From: Hevea brasiliensis
Lineage: Eukaryota; Streptophyta; Magnoliopsida; Malpighiales; Euphorbiaceae
DNA length: 64,000 nt
Assembly: GCF_030052815.1 (NCBI RefSeq)
Contig: NC_079496.1
Span: forward strand, 9,811,100 to 9,875,099
Direction: 5' to 3'
Part shown: piece after piece, positions 1 to 12,979 of the stretch
Layout: each line of letters opens with the position of its first letter
Numbering within the stretch: the first letter of the stretch is position 1
Made by a program: the position numbers and the translations under genes
Notes under the pieces: model-generated
Databases searched by the model: none
What the model saw: only the letters and a program-made list of their open reading frames with translations
What the model was told of the DNA's origin: nothing

Positions 1-3000
1 CTTCAAAGTGACACCTTTTTTTTGTCTCCCTATACTTGCAAAACAAACGATAACAAAATTTATTTACACCCGATCCAAGGGGAGGGTGAAACCATGATCA
101 TGACCGAAGGAAAACACCTCCTACCTGGAAGGGGTAGGAAAAGCCAACATAGTGCTTGATAAGAGGCGCGGATGGCATGTTAGATATCATGGACCACATT
201 TTGCTATTAGAAAAACTTCTATAGTTCTTCACTTAATTCACCGAGAGGTTGATTAGATTTGCCACTATTCCATCCCAGCTATTCTCATCTTAAATGATAA
301 AATAGTTAATACGACTGGTAACTGTTTGTTTTGCCAGATGACATGGAATAAGTTGACTCAATTTTATCACAATCTTATTAAATTTCAAATGTACAGTAAC
401 TATTATATAAAAAATATTTTTAAAATTAACATAAGTAAAGAATAGCTAATAATTAATTAACATGACTAGTTTAATTCACACCCTATTACATTCCGTAAAA
501 TCCAAGTCAGAAAATTAAATTTCCCTGGTTCCTCCATTAGACCTATTCAGTACCCCATACAGGACTGACGTAGATTGATGCTCTTGTTGCAGGAAAAAAA
601 AAGGGTGAACTTTGCAAGATTATTTGCATAGTGATGGGTCTAATGCCCGAGACTTGTAATTGGCACAGTGAAGTGATGAAAAGTACGGGTCAGGTGACAA
701 TCTTACTAAAATCAAGGATAAACACCAAAATGCAGTCATTTGGCCTCGACACATCAGAAAATTAATTGATTATTTATTTATTTACAGTTTTCAAGTCAGT
801 GATGTTCATCTCCAGTCTCCAACACTAGCTCAGCCACCACAAGTTAGGACCAGAACTCACATGGAACTATGGATGGAACCTAGAAATCATTTCTTCCAAC
901 TCAGACAACTCAGAATTTTTTGTTCCCTCCCGCAGCAAGCAAAGTGCAGAACAGCTATCATATTTGACAAAACAACCACAGGTGTTGCAAAGACTACAGC
1001 ACATACGTTTCAACATCAATTATGCATTTGGTTACAGGTAGATGCATGGAAAAGCCATGCAGCAACGTTTACTGTTGCTGTCACAGAAAAAAAGGACAGG
1101 GTTTTAACGTCATAATATCATTACTTCAATATGACGCTGTATATGAATGATGTCACCATATCAGATGTTAAAAATCTAAATATGCAGAGACATCCGCAGC
1201 CTGATTGCATACATGTAAATTATGTCCTCATGGAATGGTTAGAATTGAGAAATCACTCTCTTCAAATCTTATGTTGCTCTTGTTAGTTCTTCTCGCTTGA
1301 TCACTCCATCCCAATGCATTTACTAAAATTCATAATCCTTCAAGTATCCTGGAGAACAATAGCAGCATAACAGGCCATTGTAGAGCTCCAAAACAAGCAC
1401 CCCTTTTCATATACCAACCTGAAAAATCCCATGCATCTTTTCTCACCTTTGGCCTTGACACATCTCCATCACTAAAATCTAAATCTCCAGCATGGCCTCA
1501 AATTTTCTTCTAGTTGCTTCTCAAATATTCTTAAACTTTTAGTCTCATGGTTAGTCAGGCCTTGAAAGATACATCAGAGAAATCCTTAACTTTCCCAAAA
1601 CCTAATTTATCAAATACAAAAAAGGGAACAGCTAACCACCCTAACCAATTGAATTGCACAAAGGTAACAGGTAGCCAACCAATAAAATATACATTTATAC
1701 AACTTCTAAAAAGTATAAAATAAAATAATTTGCTCAATGAAAACAATAATAGATATAAGACAAACCTAGGAACATATCTGTTACTAATTTAGCAATTAGG
1801 TCTAAGGCAAAAGTAAGATTTCAAGGTTTTAGATGATGGAAATAGTGTCTATAAGAAGTTGAAAACCATAGTTGAAATAGAGTTCAATTCCATAAGTTTC
1901 TATTTCAAAAGACTATGATTCATGATATTAAAGTTCAATCTTATGAAGTTCGCTTTATAAGCCCTAAGAAAATCCCATGATCCAAACCATAAAATTTTTA
2001 TCATAAGCAGGCCACACTTCTCTCTCCTAACCAGTTAACATCTAATCTCAGCTTCCACCACCTATATAGGGAAAGTCATAGGGGGGTTCTGCGACTTGAG
2101 TAGGTGTAAGAAAGGGAAATTATGGGATTCTACTTTGTGGCTTCAGCCTTCAAATCATTGAATTCTTAGTTGTTATGTGCTAATTTGTAGAATTAGTATT
2201 GGACCATAGAGTAACAATGGCCACGATCGAGTTTGACATCGGAACCGGACCGGTCCAATCTGGAACCGAAAACCAGTCAAATCAGGATTGACCAAACACC
2301 ATCTTTGAACCAAGCTGAAAACATTCAGTCCAGGCCAAACCGGTTTTTTCATTAATAAAAAAAATCAACAATCGGATTTGATCAAGACCAGAGTGGACCC
2401 TTCCATCCATTCCCCGTTAACCCTACCAGAACTAGACTGCTAGTCATGTCTACCATAAAGGATCAAGAATGGACACCATGATTGACCTTGAGTTTCCATG
2501 AATCTGTGCCTACTATTTCCTAAAATGATAGAAGTTCCAACAGCCAAGAACCCTCGTTTTTAAACCACATAATAGATTCCCTTTGAAGCACAAGTTAAGT
2601 ATATTATTGTCCTATACGTGGTTTTTAAATAGTTTGGTGCCTACTTACAGGCTAACACATGACGTAGGAGAGTTTTGGTGGCTGCTACTTAAGTAAGAAA
2701 ATAAGGCTGCACATCAGAAAATAGACTTCCAGTTTATTTACTTCAAAGCGGAAAAGAATAAAGTAGGGTAGACTAAATCTGCACTTAATTGCAGGAATTC
2801 ATATCTATTTGCATTTTGGAATTGAAAAAAAAAAGATTCTAAAATAAGCCCACAAAGACATCATGCCAATACATATTCCATATCAGTTAAACACATTCAT
2901 ATGTTAGATAAAAGATACCTTGAACAAAAATTTGAAAAGTTTCCAACGATGGATTCCCATAATAATCAAAGATCCAATCACCGTAACAGTGAATCAAGTT

Positions 3001-3274
3001 GTCAGAACTAAAAAAAAAAACATTTCACAACACATCTAATAAAATCAATTAACACCAACTCAAGAACCAGTTAAAACAATAAGAAATAGGGATTCTTAAA
3101 TACACATCAACCGTTATCCAGCATTATCAAGGTTTCAAACATCACAACCTGCTAAATCTCAAATCCACTTCAAATTAATTCCCACAGATAAATAAATCCT
3201 GACTTTAACACCACAATTACAATTCAAAAAATTAAAAAGAAGGAAAAAACCCAATGGACATAACAAACTTCTCT
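1..3274. other. Intergenic stretch without a recognisable gene
   Basis: No coding region, RNA gene or intact transposon is recognised here. Short open frames (for example 861-1115) have no recognisable domain and ordinary intergenic composition. At about 2225-2440 there is a stretch rich in ACCGG and GGTCC words (accggaccggtcc, aaaccggtttttt), which looks like decayed repeat sequence, but no terminal repeats or target duplication could be defined. The right end probably includes the 3' untranslated region of the minus-strand SERF-like gene. Confidence 0.5.
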
Positions 3275-3746
3275 TTATTTCTTATTATCTTTCCCTTTAC
3301 CTCCCGAAGATTCCCCTCCCGCTGCAGCCTGGCCAGCCTTCTTCGCCGCCTTCTCTTGCAGTGCTTTCGCATCCCTACGCAGGTAAACAATATCTCACAC
3401 CAGGTTGACCAATGCACCAAAAATACCGAACAATGAAAATCGAAGTAAAACAGATTCTCCAAAATTATAACTAAACACAAAAGAAAAGGTAAGGGAAAAT
3501 CGAGAGAATTCGTGCCTTTCGCGACGCTGTTCGGGGGTCAAGCCGTCGTCCTTGGTCTTGGCACCCTTTCCGGAGGTACGAGCCTGAGCTCGTTCACGAT
3601 CGCGCTCCCTCTGGTTTCCGCGTGCAGAAGGATCTCAGTCAAGGAAAACACAAAATCATTGCTTCACAAAACACAAATTGAAAACATAAAAGGAAAAAAA
3701 AAAAAAAAAACTTAGAGATCTGGAAAAAGGAAAGGATATGAGTCAT
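3275..3746 (-). CDS. SERF-like (4F5 family) small basic protein, three exons
   Basis: Exons on the minus strand are 3746-3740, 3621-3516 and 3374-3275, giving 213 nt, 70 residues plus TAA. The product begins MTRGNQRERDRERAQAR, continues through DGLTPEQRRERDAKALQEKA and ends in a Gly/Lys-rich tail. That is the whole layout of the small EDRK-rich factor (SERF/4F5) family: short, highly charged, mostly disordered. Animal SERF proteins bind nucleic acids and promote amyloid formation; the plant role is not settled. The start was chosen because the invariant N-terminus is complete only if a seven-base first exon (ATGACTC) is joined to the second exon. Intron 1 is a U12-type AT-AC intron and intron 2 a GC-AG intron, described separately. 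Every codon junction stays in frame. No reading frame of normal length covers the gene because all exons are short. Confidence 0.88.
3375..3515 (-). other. GC-AG intron (intron 2 of the SERF-like gene)
   Basis: The conserved peptide RRERDAKAL is split between CGTCGCGAAAG (ending at 3516) and GGATGCGAAAG (starting at 3374). The 141 nt between them begins GCACGA and ends GCGTAG, so the donor is GC rather than GT. Either this is a genuine non-canonical U2 intron or the base at 3514 differs from the true genome. Confidence 0.7.
3622..3739 (-). other. U12-type AT-AC intron (intron 1 of the SERF-like gene)
   Basis: On the minus strand the intron begins ATATCCTTT, the exact plant/animal U12 donor consensus, and ends in CTGCAC, with AC as the last dinucleotide. 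The branch sequence TTCCTTGAC (3646-3638) matches the U12 consensus TTCCTTRAY fully, with its adenosine about 17 nt before the splice point. Length is 118 nt. No AG acceptor gives the conserved MTRGNQR start, so the AT-AC reading is the one that fits both splice signals and protein. It should be removed by the minor spliceosome. Confidence 0.88.
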
Positions 3747-5893
3747 TATTGGCGTCGGCGATGGATAGAGATATTCTTTTGGCGCTTGATGGAGGTGGAA
3801 GCTAATCCAAGTAAAGTCAATTTCGTAGTATTTAGAGAGACGAACCAGAAGCAGACGCTAGACTATTTAAGGGCTCGTTTGGTTGCGTAAAGATTCCAAT
3901 CCGATTTGGGAATATGATATTACCATTATGGGCTAGCCCGCTGTTTAAAGGGTAAATTCGCTCAGATGCCCATTTGGGAGCCCTGAGGAAGCCAAGTCCA
4001 CCAGCATTAGCCAGCAGCCACATCAGCTACAAGCTCAGGACAAGAAATATCAGGTCCCAAAGGTGCCCGTACAATCCCATATTCAAAACCCAAAATCTTC
4101 CTTTCTCCTCTCTTTTCTGTGCATAATTAACTTCTCAAAATTTCAAAAATGACCTTCTCTTTTCATAATATTTTTAAAAATAGTTTAATTTTTTTTATAA
4201 TATAATAATATAATTCAAAAATGACCTAATCATATAATAATCATTTGAAATAATAATTATAGCAAAAAATTAAATTTGAGCAATAAATAAATGATTTTAC
4301 ATGAAGCTCAATGCTAAAAAAAATTTTAAGTTTTCTTTGACTTTAACATAATTCTAATAGTATTTAAGAATAAAAAATTATATATAAACTAATAGAGCTA
4401 GTAATTAAAAAAAAAAATACACATATGAACTAAAAAATTGTAATATTTTATGTTAATTATTTTCTTAAAATAATATTAACAATAATTAAAAATAAAAAAC
4501 CACAAAATAAAATCTAGATATAATAAACATTTTACGTAATGAAATTTCTTTAAAATTCAAAATTTCCTTAAAAAGAACAGAATATAGATATAGATAGAAA
4601 GAACATTCTTGAATGTGATTTAGATTTCTAAAGTTATAATTAATGATAAATAAATATTAGTTTTAATTATTTAAACTTAAAAAAATTATAATTAATCCAA
4701 TCAAAATAAAAAATAATTTATTTAAAAAAAATATAATTCATACATAATTGTTGAGAATTATTTTAAAATATTTTCTATAAATAATTTATTTCAAAGGAGT
4801 CTAAATGTTAAATTTAAGAACCTAATTTCATATAAAAATCTAAAAATTTTATAAAAATGTAAATCCTAAATCGATTAAATTGGATAATTACTTTTTTTTT
4901 TTTTAATTTTCAAATTGAAAACTCGATTTTTTCAACATTCTTTATATATAATTTTTATAATATTTTTTTATACTTTTTTTAAAAGAATACTTAAAAATTC
5001 CTAAAAACACAAATAATTTTGTTAAATTTATTTGGATAAAGGGTATTAAATTTTTAACAGCCCTGTTCCATAAACCCTATGGTTTGTTACCGCCGTTTTT
5101 CACCATTGCTACCACCCATCTCGTCCCTGTGCAGTATACAGTGTTGGGGGACGGGTGCTGCGCCAAACCAATTGAAGCCTCTACGCATTACTCTATTTCT
5201 TCCTTTCCTTTGCTCTCTCTCTCTCTCTCTCTCTAACATTGATTCTAGGATCCTAATCTCTAATCTCTAAATCTTTCAATCTTAATCTTTTCTAACTGAT
5301 GCAAATACTTCCTGTTGAATTTTTATCCAACCACTATCTGGTCCTCTCCTTCCTCCTGATTTAGAGGTAATTAAGCTTTTTAATTCATTGTTGTCATGCA
5401 ATTTATTCTTAATTTATGGTTGATGCTTGATATGTGCTTTTGCTTCATTTCCTAGATTGCTTTGAAGCACTTGTTTGCACTTTCGAATCCAAATCCTTAT
5501 CTGGGTTCTATGCAGAACCTTTTTTTTTTTTTTGAAATCCTCCTGAGTAATACGCGACTGTGTGTTTCTGGGTAGTGAGTGTGGATTGCTTTTATCTCTT
5601 TTTCTCCATCTTGGTGCTTGTCATTTCCTTGTATGTTTGCTGCACATTTGTTTGAGTTAGTTTTCGATTATGTTTATATTCCTTTCGAGTATTTGGCTAC
5701 CTGCTCTTATTGTTGGTTTTAGCTATGTTACTTTCCCACTCCCCTTTTCCTTTTTCAATACATATGTTTGCTGTAGATTCAGTTGTGATTAGTGAATGCA
5801 CTGGTTGGTTTATTGTTGATTGTTTGTGGCATTTGCTTTCGTTGTTGGTTTTGTTGTGGTGTTCAATGGTTTTTATGTATCTTTTAGGGACCA
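3747..5893. promoter_or_regulatory. Divergent intergenic region, protease 5' leader and leader intron
   Basis: This lies between the divergent SERF-like and protease genes. The first 350 bases contain a possible transposon remnant starting gggctcgtttggttgcg at about 3870, for which no matching inverted end was found. From 4090 to 5050 it is extremely AT-rich with no gene. From about 5080 it becomes leader-like, with a CT microsatellite at 5213-5233. A donor-like AGAG|GTAATT at about 5365 and an acceptor TTTTAG at about 5888, just before GGACCAATGG, suggest a 5' UTR intron of about 520 nt that ends six bases before the protease start codon. Confidence 0.5.
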
Positions 5894-8800
5894 ATGGGGA
5901 AAAGAGTTAAGAAAAAGAGCCGTTCACAGCAGAAGGATAAGCATGTTACAGCCCATTCTCCTAAAATTGCACCTCAACAAATCAATCCTAGTGTTGATAC
6001 CATTGATGATGGAATTACAATATTGAAAGTGAGAAAACCATGTGCCCACCTTGAAAAGGGTTTTAATCTAAACAAATTTTCTGAGAAACTAGGGTCTTCA
6101 GATCCTTTACGGTGCGAGGATTGTCGTGAGGGTGTGGCTGATAAGAGAGGGGCAAAGGGAAAAGGCAAACATGGCAAGAAGAAAGCATCAACCGATTCAA
6201 AATGTGAGTCGAGAGCCATTTGGGTTTGTTTAGAGTGTGGGCATTGTGCCTGTGGAGGGGTTGGTTTGCCAACAATTCCCCAAACTCATGCAGTTCGGCA
6301 TGCTAGACAAACCCGTCACCCATTGGTGATCCAATGGGAAAACCCTCATCTCCGTTGGTGCTTCCCATGTAATACTCTAATTCCTGTTGAGACAATAGAA
6401 GAAAATGGTGAAAAAAAAGATGCATTATTTGATGTTGTAAAATTAATCAAGACACAATCATGTGAACAGTCTTCAGTGGATGTTGAAGATGTTTGGTTTG
6501 GAGGTGGCAGTGTGGCAAGTGAAATCAAAGCAGAAAGCATTACATCAAGCAGCTTAGAGGGAAGAGGCAGTTACATGGTAAGAGGCCTGGTTAATCTTGG
6601 GAACACTTGCTTCTTTAATTCAGTGATGCAGAATCTATTAGGTATGAATAAGTTGCGAGATTTCTTCTTCAATCAAGATGCATCTTTTGGGCCACTCACT
6701 ATTGCTTTGAAAACGCTCTATGATGAAACAAAACCAGAGACCGGTTTAAAGAATGTGATCCATCCAAGATCCCTTTTTGGGTGTATCTGTTCAAAAGCTC
6801 CTCAGTTTAGGGGATACCAGCAGCAAGACAGTCATGAATTGTTGCATTGTTTACTTAATGGGTTGTCCGCCGAAGAGTTGGCTGCGAAAAAGCGAATAAA
6901 TACTTCAAATGGAATTTCCTTGAAACATGACCCTACCTTTGTGGATTCTCTATTTGGGGGTCGAATTTCTAATACTGTATCTTGTATTGAATGCGGGCAC
7001 TCCTCAACTGTGTATGAGCCGTTTTTAGATCTTTCTCTATCAGTTCCAACCAAGAAACCTCCATCTAAAAAGATACAACCAGTTTCTAGACCAAAGAAAA
7101 CAAAGCTGCCACCAAAGAGAGGGGGGAGGATTCGAGGAAAAGCTAACAAAGACACAGATTCAGTGTCAGCACAAAGTATTTCAAACCCCTCAGCTAGCAA
7201 CGAGTACTCTAACCAAGCACATGCAACTGTACCTCATGCAGAAAATGGGGTGACTTCTTCAGGTGATGCTGCGGGTTCAGAGTCTGTATGCTTAATTCCT
7301 GCACCTGGTAAAAGTGGGTTAGCCTCACAGAGTTTCTCAGGTGCCCCAAATACTGAAAATGAGCAAGTTGTTGAGCTGACAGCAGCTTCATTTGAGGACT
7401 TCACCTGGATGGATTATCTTGAATCTGAAACTATACCAGATGAGTGTGATTTGACTTCGCAAAATAATGATGTTTCAACTAGTCAGTATTCGGGAAATAT
7501 GATTCCAAATGATGACTTAATGGAGAATAGTCAGGTATGTTCTGTTGCTGGGGAACCACATCTAAAACCAGATACTTCTGTGAATCCTTGGGAAGATGAG
7601 GTCCCATTAGAGGTTAGAAGCTCAGAAGTTCTGCTGCTTCCATGCAAAGAGGAGAATTTTACTGATGGGGAGATAATTAAGGTAGAAGGTCAGGCTTCCT
7701 CCAGTGTTGTGGGCTGGAGACAAGATGAAGTGGACTTTGATGGCTTTGGCGATTTATTCAATGAGCCTGAGGTTTCTCAAGGACCAGTTGCAGGTCCCTC
7801 GTTAGACAATGAATCTGCAGGACCTGGCTTTACAGCAGCAAACAGCAGTGAGTCTGATCTGGATGAAGTTGATAATAGCGATTCTCCAGTGTCTGTTGAG
7901 AGTTGTTTGGCTCATTTTATAAAGCCAGAGCTTCTTTCTGATGATAATGCTTGGGAATGTGAGAACTGTTCAAAAACCCTGCAAAGGTTGGAAGCCAAGA
8001 AAAAACAAGGTAAAACTGTATTACAAACTAAGATAAATGGAGGTGAGACTCGATTCCAAAGTCATCCACCAAATGTAGACAATGGGGTCTTATGTAGTAC
8101 AGAAGTCAGAAACCTTCATAATGGAGATATTAATACCAATGCTTTTCTTAACTCCACGGGTAATGGCTTGGTTTCAGATAATGGAAAATTTGATTTCTCT
8201 AATCAAAATTGCATAGAAACTGAAGTTAGTCAAATGAATGGCCTAAAACCAATTGTTTCTCAAAGTGAAGAAGTGAAGGGTGAGATGACTGTTGCTCTTG
8301 CGGGGCAATCTCATTCTTCTGCTTACTATGAATCATGTAGTCAAGAAAGTTTCAGTTGTCCAGCTATTGATTCTTCTAGTGTTGATGAGCCAAGTAGCTC
8401 TGGATATGCAACTGCTAAAGATCCGCTGGGTGATCCCCAGATCTCTGGAAATTATGGAGCTGATGAAGATGAAAATGGGGAAGGAACTTACAGAAAAGTG
8501 AAAGTGAAGAGGGATGCGACTAAGAGAGCCCTCATTGATAAAGCCCCACCTATTTTGACCATTCATCTAAAGAGGTTCAGCCATGATTCTCGCGGTCGTT
8601 TAAGTAAATTAAATGGCCATGTCAATTTTGGAGATGTACTTGATCTAAGGCCTTATATGGATCCCAGGTACCTATTCATCGTTCACTTGGGGTTCATCAT
8701 GAACCATAGCACCATTGCTTTTTATTAATTTTGCTTGCCTTTTGTTTTAAAAGTTTTAAACCTATTTTCTTAAAGGCTATGATTGCTTGAAAAATGAAAA

Positions 8801-11800
8801 CTGTTAGTGGCAAAGATAACCAAACATGTTATTTTTATGTTTGAGGCATATATCTTGTTTCTTTGATGCATTTATAGCACCAAATGTGCTGCAATTTTCA
8901 TGGAATTGCACTACATGAACTAATTTCAGTGAATCAGTAGAAAGTCGGTGTCAATATCATGTACTCTATAGAACTTATAGTTCATTATGGTGAAGATGGT
9001 TATAGGAGAGGCATTAACATGATAATGTGGTCCAAGAGTCAGGTAGCATATTTTCTCCTTGTGTCCCACCATGATGGGAATGTCTTAGAAACGAAGCAAT
9101 TTTTCCATTCATATATGATTAATTGGTTGAATGAAATTAAATGATGGGAATAGATAAGTTTTCTGCCATTTATACCTGATGGGCATTTTTTTCTAAATAC
9201 TTTCAAGACTGTATGAAATGAAACTGTTGTTTTGAGGTCTGATTTTCTCACTTGTGTATATGTTCTGGTAATTTATGCTTTCTTGGTTGTCCGTGCACTT
9301 GCAAAATTGAGCTTGGTTAATAAGATATTGCAAATATTTTGATCTTTGTAGAGGTTGTAAGCTTCTTGGCCAACTTTTAGGAAAGGAGAACCGTCAATCA
9401 TCTTTTTGAATGAAATAAAAAAAATAAGTAATTATAAACTTCAACCACATCTATCCTTACCCTGTTATGAAAATGGAATGGCCCTATGGGGCTTTGTAGT
9501 AAGCATTTATAATTTTGTAGTTACTAAGGCAACTTAAAAAAGGAACATTCCTTGTGTTCTTTTCTACAGTGTTTAAGGTTATGTTCTTGCTATAAGTATT
9601 TGGAAGGAGACCCAGAGCTCCTCACTGATGTTATAAGAATTCCTAGGAGTTATCTACCCTGCTCACTCTGGAAAGGGAAAAACTAGCAGGAGAAAATTCC
9701 TAGAAAAGTTGTATAGTGCTTTCATTAAACCCCTACCTGGTTTCTTAGGGGGTTGATATTGCATTCTGAGTTTCAATTACTTTGGTTTCATTTAAGGTGA
9801 TTTAATAGTCGCCGAGTCAGATACAGCTAAGTGGCCAATTGTTTTATCAGCAGATTGTTTTCTTGAAGTTTTGGAGAGAGGTTTATTGGTTTTGTATATT
9901 TATTTGTATTATTGTGGTAAGACAGACTTGTTACTTTCTAGTTCCTGTTGAACTTTAAATCAAAATTTATGCATCAGTTACAATAATCTGTTTCACCTTT
10001 TTTGCTTTATTTTTGAGTAATTATGTATATGCATATATTGCAATATATCAAAAGGTGTAGGTTGCATTCATAATGGAGATGATTCACAGCTGTGGTTACT
10101 GGGTAGATAAACTAAATTTATGTTAGTTTATGATCATTCTGACTAAATTCAGAAGCCATAACCTTTTTGATCTATTTCATAAATAAAGTTGAGTATCCTA
10201 CTTATGTTATCTGCATGCTAATATCATAAAAAATGTTATTTGCAACTTAATTTGAACACTAATAATTGGTGTCTAGAAAAATATTAAGCGAATTTAGTTT
10301 TTAATCATTTCCACAATGATTTCATTTTTTTTTCCTTTATTTGGTACATTTGGAAATTCACAATTCTCAAGAATTTGAACAGTTGTGAATTGTTTTAACA
10401 ATCAAATTTTTTAACTACAAGTAAAAGATTTGCATTCTGATAAAATCTTCAGTCTCATTAATATTTAGGGATGGATAGGTAGGGTGTTGGGACTTGGGAG
10501 GGTGGGACTTCCAGTTTTTCTAGGCTTTTGTTCCCAAACCTAGGAGACCTTTCCCAATCGGATGATAACTGATTTTTGTACTCTAGCACTTCCTATAATT
10601 GATCTAAGAGGCCTTGTGTAATGGCACCAAATTTGCTTCCCTAATCTATATGCAAGAGGGGAAGCATTCCATTGTATAACATGTCTGCTTGCAAGTCAAA
10701 AAGTGTTAAAGATCTTTGGTTACATTTGGTACAACATGATGTATTGGAAAGAATGTAATCAAGTACGTAATTGAATTAAAGTTGTAATGTAATGCAATAT
10801 ATTAAGCATTACATTAAGAAGAAGAAAAAAGCAATGTAATTACCATTGCAATATCATGTATATATACTATATATTTCACCAAGTGGTGGTGGCGGCGGCG
10901 GCGACGATGGCTAAGTGGTGGTGATAATGTTGGTGGTAGTGACGATGGTGTTTAGGTAGCGGTGGCGATGGCGGTAATAGGATGGGGGTCATGGTCGTGG
11001 CGAGGTGGTGACGGCGGCGGTGGCTAAGCGGTAGTGGTGACAATAGTGGTTAGGAGGTGGTAGTAGTGGAGGTGACCGAGTGGTGGTGATGATAGTGTTG
11101 ACCATAAATAAATAAAATAAAAATAAATAATTATGATTACATCCTTTTTTGTATATAATTTTAAAATATAATTGATTATATTATGTAATTGCTATTTCAT
11201 TGCATTAATTTTTTTGTTATCAGATAAAGTAATCAAATCTACAATATAATCATGATTATATTATACTTTTGATTACATCATATCAAACATGGCATTTGAT
11301 TAATGAGTCACAATAATGGTCATGCATGTTATGGGGTTTGGCCATTCAGTGCGTATCAATTTCTAGTTTACTCATTTTCTTCAATCTTAATTTACCTAAA
11401 AATTGTTTGCTGATGCCTATACTGATGCACACTCATGAATCTGTTGTGTTCCAGCTGTAGCTGTGCATCCCTTCAATTTATTCTCCATTTTTGGCTTTTT
11501 CAATTCCCAGTTATGAACTAACGATTTAAATGTAATTTTGTCAGTTGAAATGGTAGTCAACTATTATAGTCAGAAGTGAGAAATTTTTCTTCTGGTTTGC
11601 CATATGGGCAGTTCTTCTTTGATGTAGTGGTTGCCAATATATCTTCTTTAATGGTTTCTGGTTTGCTATCCTAATTGATGAATTATATTTTGTGTGATAT
11701 CCTAAGGACTTTAATATTGATTACAGCATGCTGCATTTTTGGCAGGTGTGCAGACGGAGAGAAATATGTATATCGACTGCTTGGGGTAGTGGAGCATTTG

Positions 11801-11983
11801 GGAACAATGAGAGGAGGTCACTATGTCGCTTATGTGAGAGGAGGTGAGAAAAGCAAAGGCAAGGCAGTAAATGAAAATGAGGGCTCTATGTGGCATCATG
11901 CCAGTGATGTCTTTGTGCGTGAGGTTTCCTTGGAAGAAGTTCTTCACTGCGAGGCCTACATCTTATTCTATGAGAAAATCTGA
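5894..11983 (+). CDS. Ubiquitin carboxyl-terminal hydrolase of the plant UBP1/UBP2 type
   Basis: Two coding exons, 5894-8667 and 11746-11983, are separated by a 3,078 nt GT-AG intron. Together they give 1,003 residues, close to the size of Arabidopsis UBP1/UBP2. Residues about 45-165 form a ZnF-UBP domain with [19 protein letters not shown] and a series of His residues. The USP core starts with the Cys box [17 protein letters not shown], nucleophile Cys239. It has two CxxC pairs (CIECG, CENCS) of the zinc ribbon, a long acidic Ser-rich insertion at about 370-650, the LTIHLKRF motif, and the His box GGHYVAYV (His950) with SD at Asp979 in exon 2. All catalytic residues are therefore present, but the His/Asp part lies wholly in exon 2. 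Exon 1 can run on through the donor to a stop at 8726-8728, so intron retention would give a protein without the catalytic His. Family role: removal of ubiquitin from conjugates in cytosol or nucleus. Confidence 0.93.
10728..11291. mobile_element. Probable MITE inside the protease intron, with GGT/GGC-rich core
   Basis: The ends are loosely inverted: tttggtacaacatgatgta near 10735 faces tacatcatatcaaacatg near 11275, and both sides carry GTAATCA/TGATTAC words. The core, 10884-11098, is a run of degenerate GGTGGTGGC, GGCGATGG and GGTGGTAGT trinucleotides, unlike the AT-rich intron around it. No clear target duplication was found, so the borders are approximate. Confidence 0.4.
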
Positions 11984-12979
11984 TATTCTCAATTTCTTAC
12001 ATTGCTTCGTTTTCCCAATACATTTGATTCTTCTTTGAGACAGTGTGGGGTCGACTAGCAACCCCCAGTTGGGGGGTGGGTGGGGGGAGGGGGGAGGGAG
12101 AGAGAGAGAGAGAGAGAGAGGTGTTAAATAGAGAAGAGGTGACTGTACAACAATCATCTTATGTTTCATACCCATTTTTTGACATGTAATGATATCTGAT
12201 ATGTACATTTGTGAAATTACATCACGAGAAAATTTATATTTTCCCCCTTTGTTCTTCTCTTGATTCCCTTTTTCTGTTGGGATGTTGGCTGCGCCAATAT
12301 AAATGGTCTTCTGCAATTCTTAGATAAGGTATGCAATTTGAATCATGTGTTATCCACTGATGATGAGAATGCATCTTTCCACAATATGCAGGCTGCAACT
12401 GAGCTCAGCTTCTCTTGATGAAGGCGTTAACATTTGTTCGCCTGGCATTTGTAGCACCCTCTGCAGCATGATCAAAGTTAAGTTGATCCTGTGCAGTTTG
12501 AACTGCCACTTCCAAAAGATAAAAGACTAAATAAGTTCTTGTATTTTTAGTTGAGAGTTAAATAAGTTTAAAATTAAGTTTTAAAATAAATAAATATATA
12601 CACTATTTAATTAAGGCAAAATAAGTTATTATTTAATAAAATATTATATTTTTTAATTTTTGAATATTAAAAATAATTAAAAAATTTTTAAAAATAACAA
12701 AAAATTATTTAATATTAAAATTATTATTTTTAAAAATTAGATAAAAAAATATTTTATTGAATGAAAACTTATTAAGTGAGAAAATAATACCTTTTTTTTC
12801 AGCAATGAAATATATCTTCTGATAAAAGAAAAAAAAAAAACATTCATCACATGTTATCAAGCAAGCAACACAGAAAATAATGCTAGACTGAAAAGGGATT
12901 TCTCATCGAATGAGTTTGCTTTGGCACAAGCAATGAGACTTACAGAACAAATAAAAAAATAAGCCACAGAATCAGACAA
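11984..12979. other. Protease 3' flank with GA microsatellite, then AT-rich spacer
   Basis: The first part probably includes the 3' UTR of the protease gene. A G-rich tract at about 12070-12098 runs into (GA)n at 12099-12121. From about 12540 to 12850 the sequence is nearly pure A+T. A short open frame at 12345-12530 has no recognisable domain. No gene is recognised up to the tRNA. Confidence 0.5.

Noticed and set aside
861..1115. Open frame of 84 codons at the left end
   Set aside because: No domain, no splice context, no codon pattern of a gene; it lies in plain intergenic sequence.
3254..3715. Open frames on both strands over the SERF-like gene
   Set aside because: They are shadows; the real product appears only after joining three short exons on the minus strand.
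10884..11098. Gly-rich coding region suggested by GGT/GGC runs
   Set aside because: Frames are interrupted, composition is simple-repeat, and the stretch is inside an intron.
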